From: Cellulomonas sp. Root485
Lineage (GTDB): Bacteria; Actinomycetota; Actinomycetes; Actinomycetales; Cellulomonadaceae
NCBI RefSeq assembly: GCF_001426705.1
Contig: NZ_LMFC01000004.1
Location: forward strand, 327,292-391,291
Length of the DNA: 64,000 bases
Reading direction: 5' to 3'
Shown: in pieces, positions 52,091 to 61,365 of the stretch
Position numbering within the stretch: the first letter of the stretch is position 1
Layout of the letters: every line of letters begins with the position of its first letter
Notes under the pieces: generated by a model
The model's input: the letters and a program-made list of their open reading frames with translations, nothing else
Told to the model about the DNA's origin: nothing
Databases searched by the model: none
Position numbers and translations under genes: made by a program

Positions 52091-53217
52091 CGGTTCTCTC
52101 CCAGCGCGGTCACAGGGTCGATGGAGGCGATACGAGCCGTGGCGATGGCCGCGCCGGCCAGGCCGAGCCCGAGGAGCAGGGCGGCGCCGGTCAGGACGGG
52201 ACCGGACTGCAGGGCGAACGGCATGCCGGTGCCCTCCAGGAGGCTCCCGAAGGCGAGACCCGCGCCCACGCCGACGACCAGGGACCCGGTCAGCAGGATC
52301 GCCGCCTGCAGCACACCGTCGGTGAGCAGGAAGCGCGTCGAGGCGCCCATGGCGCGCATCACGGCGAGCTCCCGAGTGCGCTGCACCGTCCACAGCGTGA
52401 AGAACGCCCCGACGACGAGCGCGGAGATGGCGTAGAGGAACGCCTTGATCATCTCCATGGTCATCGTCTCGGCGGTGTAGCCGGGGGAGGAGTCGAACGC
52501 GGCCTCGAGGGTGCGGGCGGACGTGCCCGCTGCGGCGTCGCCCGCGGCCAGGTCCGGGACCTGACCGTCGAGCCCGCGCAGGGCGACGGCGCTGGCGACG
52601 TCGTACGCGTCCGCGTCGGCCTGCTCACCGGCCGTCACTCCGGCGTGCACCTCCTGCCAGGTGGTCAGGGGGACGAACGCGATGTCCACGTGCCCGAAGG
52701 TCCGCTGGTCCGCGGTGAAGCCGACCACGGTGAGCTCGGTGCCGAGGCGGTCGAGCGTGATGACGTCGCCGAGGTCGACGCCCGCGTCGCGCGCGGACGA
52801 GCTGAGCACGGCCTCGCCGGTACCGGTGAGCTCGCGGCCCTCCGCGGCGGACGGTGCCACGAACCCGTCCGGCTCGACGCCGAACAGCGTGAGGTCCAGC
52901 GCGCTCCCGTCGGCGTTCTTGGCGTTGACGATCGCGGTGCCGAGCAGCTCGGCGTCCGCGACGTCGTCGCGATCCGCCCAGATCTGGGACTGGGCCCTGG
53001 TGACCTCGGACCGGGTGAAGGCCGAGTCGTCCTTCGTCCCCTCGGAGAAGGCGATGGCGCCGATCGGGCTGCGCATCAGCCCGGAGACGCCGTCGACCAC
53101 CAGGCCGGAGGACAGGCCGGACAGCAGGACCATGAGGACGGCGATGAGCGCGATGACGGCGGCCATCAGGCCGAAGCGGGTGCGCGCGAAAGCTAGCTCG
53201 CGCAGAGCGAGGAACAC
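52087..53217 (-). CDS. FtsX-like ABC permease (MacB type)
   Basis: 376 residues. One TM at the N-terminus (FGLMAAVIALIAVLMVLLSGL), a large extracellular domain of about 220 residues, then three TM segments near the C-terminus (AFLYAISALVVGAFFTLW; LLTGSLVVGVGAGLAFGSL; LLLGLGLAGAAIATAR) and ERELAVMRAMGAS, the FtsX coupling motif. GTG 53217 follows GGAGG with 6 bases spacing. The operator for the TetR protein is 35 bases upstream. Confidence 0.92.
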   Translation of the reverse strand: MFLALRELAFARTRFGLMAAVIALIAVLMVLLSGLSSGLVVDGVSGLMRSPIGAIAFSEGTKDDSAFTRSEVTRAQSQIWADRDDVADAELLGTAIVNAKNADGSALDLTLFGVEPDGFVAPSAAEGRELTGTGEAVLSSSARDAGVDLGDVITLDRLGTELTVVGFTADQRTFGHVDIAFVPLTTWQEVHAGVTAGEQADADAYDVASAVALRGLDGQVPDLAAGDAAAGTSARTLEAAFDSSPGYTAETMTMEMIKAFLYAISALVVGAFFTLWTVQRTRELAVMRAMGASTRFLLTDGVLQAAILLTGSLVVGVGAGLAFGSLLEGTGMPFALQSGPVLTGAALLLGLGLAGAAIATARIASIDPVTALGENR

Positions 53218-53251
53218 CGAGGACCTCCAGGGCGGCAGGGAGCCATGCCTT

Positions 53252-53292
53252 TCCCGACATGGTGTCGACATCTTACCGACACCATGTCGGGA
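53252..53292. promoter_or_regulatory. 41-bp TetR operator with embedded -10 element
   Basis: Perfect 16-bp arms TCCCGACATGGTGTCG and CGACACCATGTCGGGA around the spacer ACATCTTAC. On the minus strand TAAGAT, a good -10 hexamer, lies in the centre (53275-53270), so a bound TetR dimer pair would cover the promoter of the exporter operon. Confidence 0.85.
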
Positions 53293-53348
53293 TACTCCCT
53301 GCAGACCGCGAGGGATCGGTCACACAGCGCGGCGCGCGCTCGGGGCCC

Positions 53349-54281
53349 TCAGCCCTTCACCGAGCCGAGCATCACGCCTGAGACGAAGTGGCGCTGGACG
53401 AACGGGTAGACGCACAGGATCGGCAGGATCGCCAGGATCATGGTGACGGCCTGGATGTTCGCCGAGATGGCGGCCGACGTGGTCCCCGCCGCCGCCGCGC
53501 TCGCCGCGGTGGTCGTCGTCGCACCCGCGATGAGGTTGCGCAGGAACAGCGACAGCGGGAAGAGGTTGTCCTCGTCGAGGTAGAGGAACGCCGTGAACCA
53601 GTCGTTCCAGTAGGCGACCGAGTAGAACAGGATCATCGTCGCGATGACGGCCTTGGACAGCGGCAGCACGATCCGGGTGAAGATCGCGAACCAGCCCAGG
53701 CCGTCGATCTGGGCGGCCTCCTCGAGCTCGCGGGGGATGTTCTCGAAGAACGACTTCATCACCAGGAGGTTGAACACCGACAGCGCCCCGGGCAGGACGA
53801 GGGCCCACATGGTGTTCTTCATGCCGAGCGAGGAGATGAGGACGTAGTTGGGGATGATCCCGCCGTTGAAGAACATGGTGAAGACGGCGATCCCGATCAG
53901 CGCGTTGCGGCCGCGCAGGTGCGGCTTCGAGATCGCGTAGGCGAAGGTCGTCGTGAGCACCATCGCGATGACGGTCCCGACCACCGTGTACAGCACGGTG
54001 TTGCCGTAGCTCGTCCAGAACCGGTCGTCGCCGGCCACCACGCGGTACGTCTCGAGGTTGAAGCCGACCGGCACGGCGTTCACCAGGCCGGCCTTGATCG
54101 CTCCCGAGCTGGAGAACGACTGCGCGAGCAGCGTGACGAACGGGTACAGGATCAGCAGGGTGACAAGCACCAGAGCGGTCGCGTTGAGCCCGGTGAACAG
54201 GCGGTAGCCGCGGGAGTCGCGCGGGCCGACCGGCACGCCGGCTCGTTCGTCGACCCGGGGCGTCAGATCCGTGCTCACCAC
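53349..54281 (-). CDS. Carbohydrate ABC transporter permease (LplC/YtcP type)
   Basis: 310 residues. Six TM segments; EAA motif PRELEEAAQIDGLGWFAIFTRIVLPLSKAVIATMILF; the family C-terminus PFVQRHFVSGVMLGSVKG. Takes up oligosaccharides with the permease upstream and the lipoprotein at 55381. GTG 54281 with GGGAG 7 bases before; GTG 54278 is also possible. No ATPase gene accompanies the system. Confidence 0.94.
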   Translation of the reverse strand: MVSTDLTPRVDERAGVPVGPRDSRGYRLFTGLNATALVLVTLLILYPFVTLLAQSFSSSGAIKAGLVNAVPVGFNLETYRVVAGDDRFWTSYGNTVLYTVVGTVIAMVLTTTFAYAISKPHLRGRNALIGIAVFTMFFNGGIIPNYVLISSLGMKNTMWALVLPGALSVFNLLVMKSFFENIPRELEEAAQIDGLGWFAIFTRIVLPLSKAVIATMILFYSVAYWNDWFTAFLYLDEDNLFPLSLFLRNLIAGATTTTAASAAAAGTTSAAISANIQAVTMILAILPILCVYPFVQRHFVSGVMLGSVKG

Positions 54282-55309
54282 AGGCTTGCTCCCACCACTC
54301 GCTTCGAGATGAAGTTCGCGGACAGCACCATGACCAGGCCGATGACGGCCTGGAACAAGCCGATGGCTGCCGCGTAGCTCAAGTTGTTGGACACGAGGCC
54401 GACCCGGTAGAGGTAGGTCGAGATGACGTCGGCGGTCGAGTAGGTCAGGGGCGTGTAGAGGAGCAGCACCTTCTCGAAGCCCACGTTGAGGAACAGACCG
54501 ATGTTGAGGATGAGCAGCGTGATCATCGTGGGCCGGATGCCCGGGAGGGTCACGTGCCACGTCTGCCGCCACCGGTTGGCGCCGTCGATGCGGGCCGCCT
54601 CGTACAGCGAGCTGTCGACCGTCGTGAGGGCTGCGAGGTAGAGGATCGTGCCCCAGCCGACGGTCTGCCACGCCTCGGAGCCGACGTAGATCGCCCGGAA
54701 CCACTCGGGTCGCTGCAGGAACGGGATCGCCTCACCGCCGAACCCCTCGACGATCTGGTTCACGGTGCCCTGCAGGGAGGTGAGCTGCATGACCATCCCC
54801 GCCACGATCACGATCGACAGGAAGTGCGGCAGGTACGAGATCGACTGGACGGCGCCCTTGAACCACTTCGTGCGCACCTCGTTGAGCAGGAGCGCCAGGA
54901 TGATCGGCAGCGGGAAGCAGACGAGAAGGGTGAGGCCCCCGAGGATCACCGTGTTGGTGAAGACGTGCCAGAACGTCGGGTCCTCGATGAACATGCGCAC
55001 GTAGCGCAGCCCGACCCACTCCTCGCCGAAGATGCTGCCCCCCGGACGGAACCGGCGGAACGCGATGACGTTCCCGACCATCGGCAGGTAGCGGAACACC
55101 AGGAGGAACAGCAGCGGCAGGAGCGCCATCAGGTACAGCGCGCCGTCCCGCCGCAGAGCCAGGCGCCAGGGCACCTTCGCCACCTTCTGGCGTGTCGGGC
55201 GTGGTGGTCGCCGCACCGGGTCGACCGGGGGCTCTCCGGGCGTCGCGCCGATCCCCCTGGGGTCGTCGGCGACGAGCACGGCGTCCGTGCGCTCGCGCGG
55301 GATGGTCAT
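54275..55309 (-). CDS. Carbohydrate ABC transporter permease (LplB type)
   Basis: 344 residues. A cytosolic N-terminal extension of about 55 residues precedes six TM segments; the EAA motif is SSLYEAARIDGANRWRQTWHVTLPGI. LplB-type permeases pair with LplC-type ones in oligosaccharide importers. Overlaps the downstream permease by 7 bases. A strong stem-loop separates it from the binding-protein gene. Confidence 0.95.
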   Translation of the reverse strand: MTIPRERTDAVLVADDPRGIGATPGEPPVDPVRRPPRPTRQKVAKVPWRLALRRDGALYLMALLPLLFLLVFRYLPMVGNVIAFRRFRPGGSIFGEEWVGLRYVRMFIEDPTFWHVFTNTVILGGLTLLVCFPLPIILALLLNEVRTKWFKGAVQSISYLPHFLSIVIVAGMVMQLTSLQGTVNQIVEGFGGEAIPFLQRPEWFRAIYVGSEAWQTVGWGTILYLAALTTVDSSLYEAARIDGANRWRQTWHVTLPGIRPTMITLLILNIGLFLNVGFEKVLLLYTPLTYSTADVISTYLYRVGLVSNNLSYAAAIGLFQAVIGLVMVLSANFISKRVVGASLW

Positions 55310-55330
55310 CTGTCACACCTTCCACGACCG

Positions 55331-55362
55331 CCGGTGGGGCGGCGGCGTCGCCGCCCCACCGG
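55331..55362 (-). terminator. Intercistronic stem-loop after the solute-binding protein gene
   Basis: Perfect 14-bp stem CCGGTGGGGCGGCG / CGCCGCCCCACCGG with a 4-nt loop. Between a binding-protein gene and its permeases this typically gives partial termination or mRNA protection, so more binding protein is made. Confidence 0.7.
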
Positions 55363-55380
55363 ACCTCGGGCTCGGACCGG

Positions 55381-57051
55381 TCAGCCGTTGTCCTCGGCGT
55401 AGCGCTCGTGAGCGCCGTTGATCAGGTCCAGGTAGCCCTGCAGGTTCTGCGACTCGAGCTCGCCGACGTAGGCGTCCCACTCGCTGAGCGGGCGCTCGCC
55501 GAGGATGAACCGCAGCGTGTTGGTGTCGACGGTGTCCTTGAGCGGTGTCGCGAGGAGCGAGGCCTGCTCGAGCTCGGCCTCGTCCAGAGGCGCAGGCGGG
55601 AACGGGTCGCGCGGCGTGCGCGTGGACAGGACCGAGTCGATGTACTCGACGTACTGGGGCGCGTTGTACGACTCCTTCAACGCGCGCGACTCGGTCGAGC
55701 CGGCGAGCACGTCGTTCGAGTAGCCGAGGTCCTTGAGGATGTCCGTCGGTGCGTCCGGGTTGATGCTGAAGGCGTCCAGGGAGAACGCCGGGTTCAGCGT
55801 GTACTTCCCGTCGGCCTTCGTGTAGGTCTCGCCCTCGACACCCCAGCGCAGCAGGTCGCGAGCCTCGGGGCTGTAGTACAGCCAGTCGAGGAACTGCAGC
55901 ATCGCGATGAAGTTCGGGTGGTTCTTGGCCTCGGACGTGAGCATGAAGCCGTTCCAGAAGTTGCGCGGCTCGACCACCTGACCGGCCTCGCCACCCGGCG
56001 GGGCGATCTGCACGACCTCGTAGTTCCCCTTGCCGACGGTGGCGTCGAGCGCGGTGGAGAAGTCGTTGACCGTGCCGTTCGCGCCGGAGGCGGCGAAGAC
56101 CTGCCCGGCGGCGAACTTCTCGGTGACCGTGCCGCTGCCGTCGTTCGCGGCGGTGAAGGACTCGGTGTCGAGCAGGCCGTCCTCGACCAGGCCGTGGAAG
56201 TACTCGACCATGTCCTTGTAGCCGTCGTTGGTGGCGGCGTAGACGAACTCGCCCTTGTCCTCGTCCCAGAACGTGCCGTTGCCGAAGCCCCAGCCGGCGA
56301 CCGTGCCGAACGCGTGCGCGGCGTAGTTGAGCATCGACGCGCCCTCGAAGCCGTCGGCGAGCGGGGTGCTGTCCGGGTACTTGGCCTTGATCTTCACCAG
56401 CCCGTCGCGCAGCTCGTCCCAGGTCTCGGGGATCGGGGCGCCCACCTCGTCGAAGATGTCCTTGCGGATGAGGACCGTGAACGTGGGGACGGAGACCTCC
56501 TGCAGGCCCGGCGTCATGTAGTACTTGCCGTCCGCCTGGCGCAGGTTGTCGACCATGTCGCCCAGGTCCCACTCCTCGACGTACTTGCGGAAGTTGGGCA
56601 TGTACTTCTCGTAGTCGCTGAGCGGGAGCACCGCCCCGGAGGCCGCGAACTGCTGCTCGTCGCCCGTGTAGATGAGCGGGATGATGTCGGGCGCGTCGCC
56701 CGAGCTGATGAGCAGGCTGCGCTTCTCGACGGCGTCGCTGAAGGGGATGTTCGTCAGGTCGAGGGAGACGTTGGTGCGCTCCTCGATCTCGTCGAAGATC
56801 TCCCACGAGTCCGTGATCGGGGTCTCGGGCCAGTCCGTCCAGAGCATCGAGAAGGTCACGGGCTCGGTGGCCTTGAAGGTGGTGTCGGCGGCGTAGTCGC
56901 TCATCGACGCCGCGTCGTTCTCGCCGGCGTCGTCGTCGCCCGAGCCGCCGGAGCTGCACGCAGCCAGGCTGATCAGGGCCGTGGCCGCGACGAGCGCGGT
57001 CACGCGGTGCCGTGCGCGGTGGGTCAGGCGTGGTGCCAGGTCAAGCTTCAT
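55381..57051 (-). CDS. Extracellular solute-binding lipoprotein (LplA-like)
   Basis: 556 residues. Signal with lipobox LISLAACSSGGSG (Cys32), an acidic linker, then the binding domain FSMLWTDWPETPITDSWEIFDEIEERTNVSLDLTNIPFSDAVEKRSLLISSGDAPDIIP; a large type-1 sugar-binding protein. AAAGGAG ribosome binding site before ATG 57051. Next to a GH51 arabinofuranosidase, so arabinose- or arabinoxylan-derived oligosaccharides are likely ligands (inference). The importer probably uses a shared MsiK-type ATPase. Confidence 0.94.
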   Translation of the reverse strand: MKLDLAPRLTHRARHRVTALVAATALISLAACSSGGSGDDDAGENDAASMSDYAADTTFKATEPVTFSMLWTDWPETPITDSWEIFDEIEERTNVSLDLTNIPFSDAVEKRSLLISSGDAPDIIPLIYTGDEQQFAASGAVLPLSDYEKYMPNFRKYVEEWDLGDMVDNLRQADGKYYMTPGLQEVSVPTFTVLIRKDIFDEVGAPIPETWDELRDGLVKIKAKYPDSTPLADGFEGASMLNYAAHAFGTVAGWGFGNGTFWDEDKGEFVYAATNDGYKDMVEYFHGLVEDGLLDTESFTAANDGSGTVTEKFAAGQVFAASGANGTVNDFSTALDATVGKGNYEVVQIAPPGGEAGQVVEPRNFWNGFMLTSEAKNHPNFIAMLQFLDWLYYSPEARDLLRWGVEGETYTKADGKYTLNPAFSLDAFSINPDAPTDILKDLGYSNDVLAGSTESRALKESYNAPQYVEYIDSVLSTRTPRDPFPPAPLDEAELEQASLLATPLKDTVDTNTLRFILGERPLSEWDAYVGELESQNLQGYLDLINGAHERYAEDNG

Positions 57052-57138
57052 GTCTCTCCTTTGAGAACGTCGCGGGCGCCGTCGCCCGAGATCCATGCCG
57101 CCTTGAGGTGCGAGGGGGTCCACACCGGTCGCGTCGCA

Positions 57139-57154
57139 ATTTTAGCGTTAAAAT
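57139..57154. promoter_or_regulatory. LacI-type operator of the importer operon
   Basis: Perfect palindrome ATTTTA-GCGT-TAAAAT, 88 bases upstream of the binding-protein ATG and AT-rich against a very GC-rich background. Expected target of the LacI regulator at 57395. Confidence 0.8.
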
Positions 57155-57300
57155 AGGAGCAACCACTCGCAGAGTCAACCCTTTGCGCGACTGTCGTGAA
57201 CCTGTGACCGACTCGTGACCGGAGGAGCTGTGGGGCGACCGGCGCGCGACGGCGCGCCCGGCCGCGTGGACGGTCGCCGGGCTTCCGGCGCGGCGCGTTT

Positions 57301-57312
57301 TATCGATATAGT
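57301..57312 (+). promoter_or_regulatory. Second LacI-like operator overlapping a -10 element
   Basis: TATCGATA palindrome (57301-57308) inside TTTTATCGATATAGT; TATAGT (57307-57312) is a good -10 element for the regulator gene. Suggests autoregulation. The -35 region is poor. Confidence 0.6.
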
Positions 57313-57394
57313 CTGCGAACTCGCGCAGCGGCGGTCAGATGGTCGAGGCCTCGCGGGGTCTCCCGCCTGACACAATCCCCGCAGGAGGATGCCG

Positions 57395-58393
57395 ATGGTG
57401 ACGATGTCCGACGTCGCGCGTGAGGCGGGCGTCTCGGTCATGACCGTGTCGAACGTGCTCAACGAACGTCTTCCGGTCGGCGGGCCGACGCGGGAACGCG
57501 TCCTGGCTGCGGTCGAAGCGCTCGGTTACGAGGTGAACCTGACCGCCCGGCACCTGCGGGCGGGCCGGACCGACACGGTCGCGCTGATCGTGCCCAGCTT
57601 CCACGACTACTTCGGCGAGGTCGCCGACGAGATCGCGCCCCTGGTCGAGGCGCAGGGGCGCCACCTCGTCCTGGAGCGGACCAGCGCGAGCCCGCAGTAC
57701 GAGATGGAGGCGGTGAGCGTCGCCCGGCTCCAGCTCTACGACGGCGTCCTGCTGTCCGTGGCCGGGCTCGACCCGGAGCAGCTGAGCCGCGTGCGGACGT
57801 CGAAGCCGATCGTGCTCCTGGGCGAGCGCGACGTGCCCGCCCACTTCGACCACGTGCGGCTGGCGAACGAAGAGGGGGCCCGCCTGGCCACCGCGCACAT
57901 GATCGAGCGCGGATCGCGCCGCATCCTGGCCCTCGGCTGCACGCTCGACCGGGCGCACATGATGACGTCGGACCGGCGACTGGGCTGGGAGACCGCCCAC
58001 CGCGACGCAGGCCTCCCCGTCGACGAGCGGTACGTCGTGCCGATCGCGACGTACTCCTCGCACACCGCCCGCGCCACGCTCCACGACGTCATCGCGTCGG
58101 GCCTGCCCTTCGACGGCATCTTCGCCGCGACGGACGTCATCGCGCTCGGTGCCGTGGCCGCGCTGGCCGACCGCGGGCTGCGCGTGCCCGACGAGGTCCA
58201 GCTCGCGGGGTTCGACAACCTCGAGGTGTCGAGCTTCGTCCCGCCAGGGATCACGTCCGTCGACCCGAACCACCACGGGGTCGCCCAGCACGCCGTCGGA
58301 CTGCTGCACCGGCGGATGGCCGGCGGTGACGGGCCGGCCGAGCACGTCGTCGCGCCGGTCAGCCTCGTGGTCCGCGGGTCGACCCGCCGGTAG
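57395..58393 (+). CDS. LacI-family regulator of the importer / arabinofuranosidase genes
   Basis: 332 residues. [50 protein letters not shown], then the effector domain ([64 protein letters not shown]). ATG 57395 is preferred over ATG 57389 because GGAGG (57384-57388) overlaps the latter. Divergent from the sugar importer and followed by the GH51 gene. Confidence 0.92.
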   Translation: MVTMSDVAREAGVSVMTVSNVLNERLPVGGPTRERVLAAVEALGYEVNLTARHLRAGRTDTVALIVPSFHDYFGEVADEIAPLVEAQGRHLVLERTSASPQYEMEAVSVARLQLYDGVLLSVAGLDPEQLSRVRTSKPIVLLGERDVPAHFDHVRLANEEGARLATAHMIERGSRRILALGCTLDRAHMMTSDRRLGWETAHRDAGLPVDERYVVPIATYSSHTARATLHDVIASGLPFDGIFAATDVIALGAVAALADRGLRVPDEVQLAGFDNLEVSSFVPPGITSVDPNHHGVAQHAVGLLHRRMAGGDGPAEHVVAPVSLVVRGSTRR

Positions 58394-58475
58394 ATCCCAG
58401 GCGCCCGGCGCCCACCGGAGCCACCGCAACGCCGCGGTCGTGCTCCGTCCCACCTGCCCGATCGAGAGGACCACC

Positions 58476-60005
58476 GTGAGCACCACCCCGACCGCCGTCA
58501 TCGACCTCGACCTGCCGGGGGCGACGATCTCCCGGCACGTCTACGGGCACTTCGCCGAGCACCTGGGTCGCTGCATCTACGGGGGGTTCTGGGTGGGTGA
58601 GGACTCCACGGAGCCCCACGTGCGCGGCATCCGCACCGATGTCGTGGAGGCGCTGCGGGCGATCGCGATCCCGAACCTGCGGTGGCCGGGCGGCTGCTTC
58701 GCGGACGACTACCACTGGCGCGACGGCATCGGCCCGCGTGCGGACCGGCCCCGGATGGTGAACTCGCACTGGGGCGACGTGGTCGAGGACAACGCGTTCG
58801 GCACGCACGAGTTCATGGACCTGTGCGAGCTCCTCGGGGCCGACCCGTACGTGTCGGCGAACATCGGGTCGGGCTCCGTGCGTGAGATGAGCGAGTGGGT
58901 CGAGTACCTGACCCGGGCGGACGACTCGCCGATGGCTGCCCTCCGGCGGGCGAACGGGCGTCAGGAGCCGTGGCGGGTGCCGTTCTGGGGCCTGGGCAAC
59001 GAGGCCTGGGGCTGCGGCGGGAATCTGCGCGCTGAGCAGTTCGCCTCGCTCGCCCGGCAGTACGCGACCTACGCACGCAACCAGGGCGGCAACACGCTCA
59101 CGCGGATCGCAGCCGGGGCGAGCGACGCGGACTACCACTGGACCGAGACGCTGATGCGGTCGCTGGGCGATCTCGCCGCCGACCCGGCGGCCGCCGCGGG
59201 ACCGTTCCAGGCCCTGTCCCTGCACTACTACACGATGAGCGGCCCGTGGGCCGACAAGGGCGACGCGACGGCGTTCAGCACCGACGAGTGGTACGTGACG
59301 ATGGCGCGTGCGCGGTACATGGACGAGCTGCTGACCCGGCACTCGACGGTCATGGACCGGCACGACCCGCACCGCAAGGTCGGGCTCGTCGTGGACGAGT
59401 GGGGCACGTGGTGGAACGTCGAGAAGGGCACGAACCCCGGGTTCCTGTACCAGCAGAACACCCTGCGCGACGCGCTCGTGGCCGCACTCCACTTCGACGC
59501 GTTCCACGACCACGCCGACCGGGTCGTGATGGCGAACATCGCCCAGACCGTCAACGTGCTCCAGGCGATGATCCTCACGGACCCCGACACGGGCGCGCTC
59601 GTCCTCACGCCCACGTACCACGTGTTCGCGATGAACGTCGGTCATCACGACGCCGGCGCCCTCACCGTGCACCTGCGCGACGTGCCGACCCGCCACGTCG
59701 AGGGCTCCGCCGCGCTGCCGCTGGTCTCCGCGTCCGCGTCCGTCAAGGACGACACCGCGCTCGTCTCCCTGTCGAACCTGGACGCCGACGAGGACCGCAC
59801 CCTCGTGCTGGACCTGCGCGGCCGGGACGTCGTGGGCCACACCGCACGCGTGCTGACGGCCGCCACGCTCGACGCGCACAACACCCCCGAGCAGCGCGAC
59901 GCCGTGGCGCCCGCGTCCCACGCAGGGGTGCGGGCGCACCCGCGGGGTCTGGCGGTCGACCTGCCGGCGCACTCGTACGTCACCGTGGCGCTCGACCTCG
60001 CGTGA
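58476..60005 (+). CDS. GH51 alpha-L-arabinofuranosidase
   Basis: 509 residues, the usual length for intracellular GH51 enzymes. [23 protein letters not shown] at the N-terminus; [20 protein letters not shown]; acid/base Glu176 in [11 protein letters not shown]; nucleophile Glu308 in [10 protein letters not shown]. No signal peptide. Releases arabinose from arabino-oligosaccharides brought in by the divergent importer. GTG 58476 begins [25 protein letters not shown] upstream. Confidence 0.95.
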   Translation: MSTTPTAVIDLDLPGATISRHVYGHFAEHLGRCIYGGFWVGEDSTEPHVRGIRTDVVEALRAIAIPNLRWPGGCFADDYHWRDGIGPRADRPRMVNSHWGDVVEDNAFGTHEFMDLCELLGADPYVSANIGSGSVREMSEWVEYLTRADDSPMAALRRANGRQEPWRVPFWGLGNEAWGCGGNLRAEQFASLARQYATYARNQGGNTLTRIAAGASDADYHWTETLMRSLGDLAADPAAAAGPFQALSLHYYTMSGPWADKGDATAFSTDEWYVTMARARYMDELLTRHSTVMDRHDPHRKVGLVVDEWGTWWNVEKGTNPGFLYQQNTLRDALVAALHFDAFHDHADRVVMANIAQTVNVLQAMILTDPDTGALVLTPTYHVFAMNVGHHDAGALTVHLRDVPTRHVEGSAALPLVSASASVKDDTALVSLSNLDADEDRTLVLDLRGRDVVGHTARVLTAATLDAHNTPEQRDAVAPASHAGVRAHPRGLAVDLPAHSYVTVALDLA

Positions 60006-60097
60006 CCCTACGGCGGTCGGCCGCGGCTCCAACGGAGAGTTTGCCGAACGATAGAGTGCCCGTCACAGGGCAGGTCGGTCGGCTGGAGGTGGCGGCG

Positions 60098-60778
60098 ATG
60101 TCGGAGGAGCTCACGGCCGACGTGGCGGGCGTGGCGGCGCTCGGCGAACCGGTGCGTCGAGAGCTGTACTGCTACGTCGTCGCCCAGGGTGAGCCGGTCA
60201 GCCGCGAGTCGGCGGCCGGCGGTACCGGCGTCGCGCACCACGTCGCCAAGTTCCATCTCGACAAGCTCGTCGCGGCCGGGCTGCTGGAGGTGGAGTACCG
60301 GCGTCCCCCCGGTCGTGGCGGGCCGGGCGCAGGCCGCCCCTCGAAGCTGTACCGGCGCGCCGCCCGGGAGATCGCGGTCAGCCTGCCGGAGCGCCGGTAC
60401 GACCTGGCGGGCCGCGTCATGGCCGAGGCCCTCACCCTCGTGGACCGCGACGGGATCCCGGTCGGGGACGCCCTGCACGCGGCGGCCCGCGAGACAGGCC
60501 GCCGGGTCGGCAGGGACGGCCCCGTCGACGAGGCCGGCGGTCGCGACGCCGTCAGCGGGGTGCTGGCGCGCCACGGGTACGAGCCGCGCACGGTCGACGA
60601 CCAGATCGTGCTGACCAACTGCCCGTTCCACCGGCTCGCCGCGGACTACACGGGGCTCGTCTGCTCGATGAACCGGGACCTGGTTGACGGCGTCATCGAC
60701 GCGATCTGTCCCGGCGCGCTGTCGGCGCGGCTCGACCCCGGCCCCGACCGCTGCTGCGTGATCGTCCGGGAGCCCTGA
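60098..60778 (+). CDS. SufR-like HTH regulator with conserved cysteines
   Basis: 226 residues. ArsR/DeoR-type winged helix (ALGEPVRRELYCYVVAQGEPVSRESAAGGTGVAHHVAKFHLDKLVAAGLLEVEYRR), then a C-terminal domain with NCPFHRLA, LVCSMN, AICPG and RCCVIV. The cysteine pattern resembles the COG2345/SufR group, in which Fe-S clusters tune DNA binding. ATG 60098 follows GGAGG; GTG 60056 is possible but lies at the end of TAGAGT (60052-60057), a likely -10. Regulates an unknown target. Confidence 0.8.
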   Translation: MSEELTADVAGVAALGEPVRRELYCYVVAQGEPVSRESAAGGTGVAHHVAKFHLDKLVAAGLLEVEYRRPPGRGGPGAGRPSKLYRRAAREIAVSLPERRYDLAGRVMAEALTLVDRDGIPVGDALHAAARETGRRVGRDGPVDEAGGRDAVSGVLARHGYEPRTVDDQIVLTNCPFHRLAADYTGLVCSMNRDLVDGVIDAICPGALSARLDPGPDRCCVIVREP

Positions 60779-60782
60779 GCGG

Positions 60783-61202
60783 TCAGAGGTGACCCGGGGT
60801 GCAGCCGGGCGTGTAGTAGCCCCACGCCGTCGTCGAACGGCTGGGTGAGCGGTTGCCCGCCTGGTCGACCGCCTGCACGGAGACCGTGCTGGTGCCCGGC
60901 TGCAGGAGGTGCAGCACGCCGTAGACGCCCGAGTAGGCGCCCTGGTCGGTGAGCACGCCGATCTCGACGCCGTTCGCCAGCACGCGGTAGACGATCTGGG
61001 ACTGCGGCGTGACGTCGTCGGTGGATCGCTGGGTGCCGACGATGAGCATCAGGCACTGGAAGCCCGCGGTGTAGCCGAGGACCGGGGTGCTCGGGGGAGT
61101 CGTGTCCGCGCTCGCGGCCGCCGGGGCGGCGCCGGCGAGCGCGGTTGAGAGGAAGGTGACCGCTGCGACGGTCAGGGTCCGGATCTTTCGGGGTCGAGAC
61201 AT
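60783..61202 (-). CDS. Secreted protein with fibronectin III-like domain
   Basis: 139 residues. The signal peptide runs to ALAGAAPAAASA. DTTPPSTPVLGYTAGFQCLML and TTVSVQAVDQAGNRSPSRS-type ending fit a single beta-sandwich (FN3-like, with DQAGNRS); two Cys may form a disulfide. A stand-alone exported module of unknown role. It converges on the regulator gene with four bases between. Confidence 0.75.
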   Translation of the reverse strand: MSRPRKIRTLTVAAVTFLSTALAGAAPAAASADTTPPSTPVLGYTAGFQCLMLIVGTQRSTDDVTPQSQIVYRVLANGVEIGVLTDQGAYSGVYGVLHLLQPGTSTVSVQAVDQAGNRSPSRSTTAWGYYTPGCTPGHL

Positions 61203-61365
61203 CGGTCCTCCTCGGGCCGTTCGCTCTGCTTCCGGGGGTGACGTGACGCTCGCGTCGTGGGCGGCACGTCCGTGGAGGAACGTGGCTGGCGTTCTTCTAA
61301 AGGACGACGGATTAGACGCTAGAACGTCGGTCGCCGGTCGGCAACTCGACCTCCCACAGGCTTGG

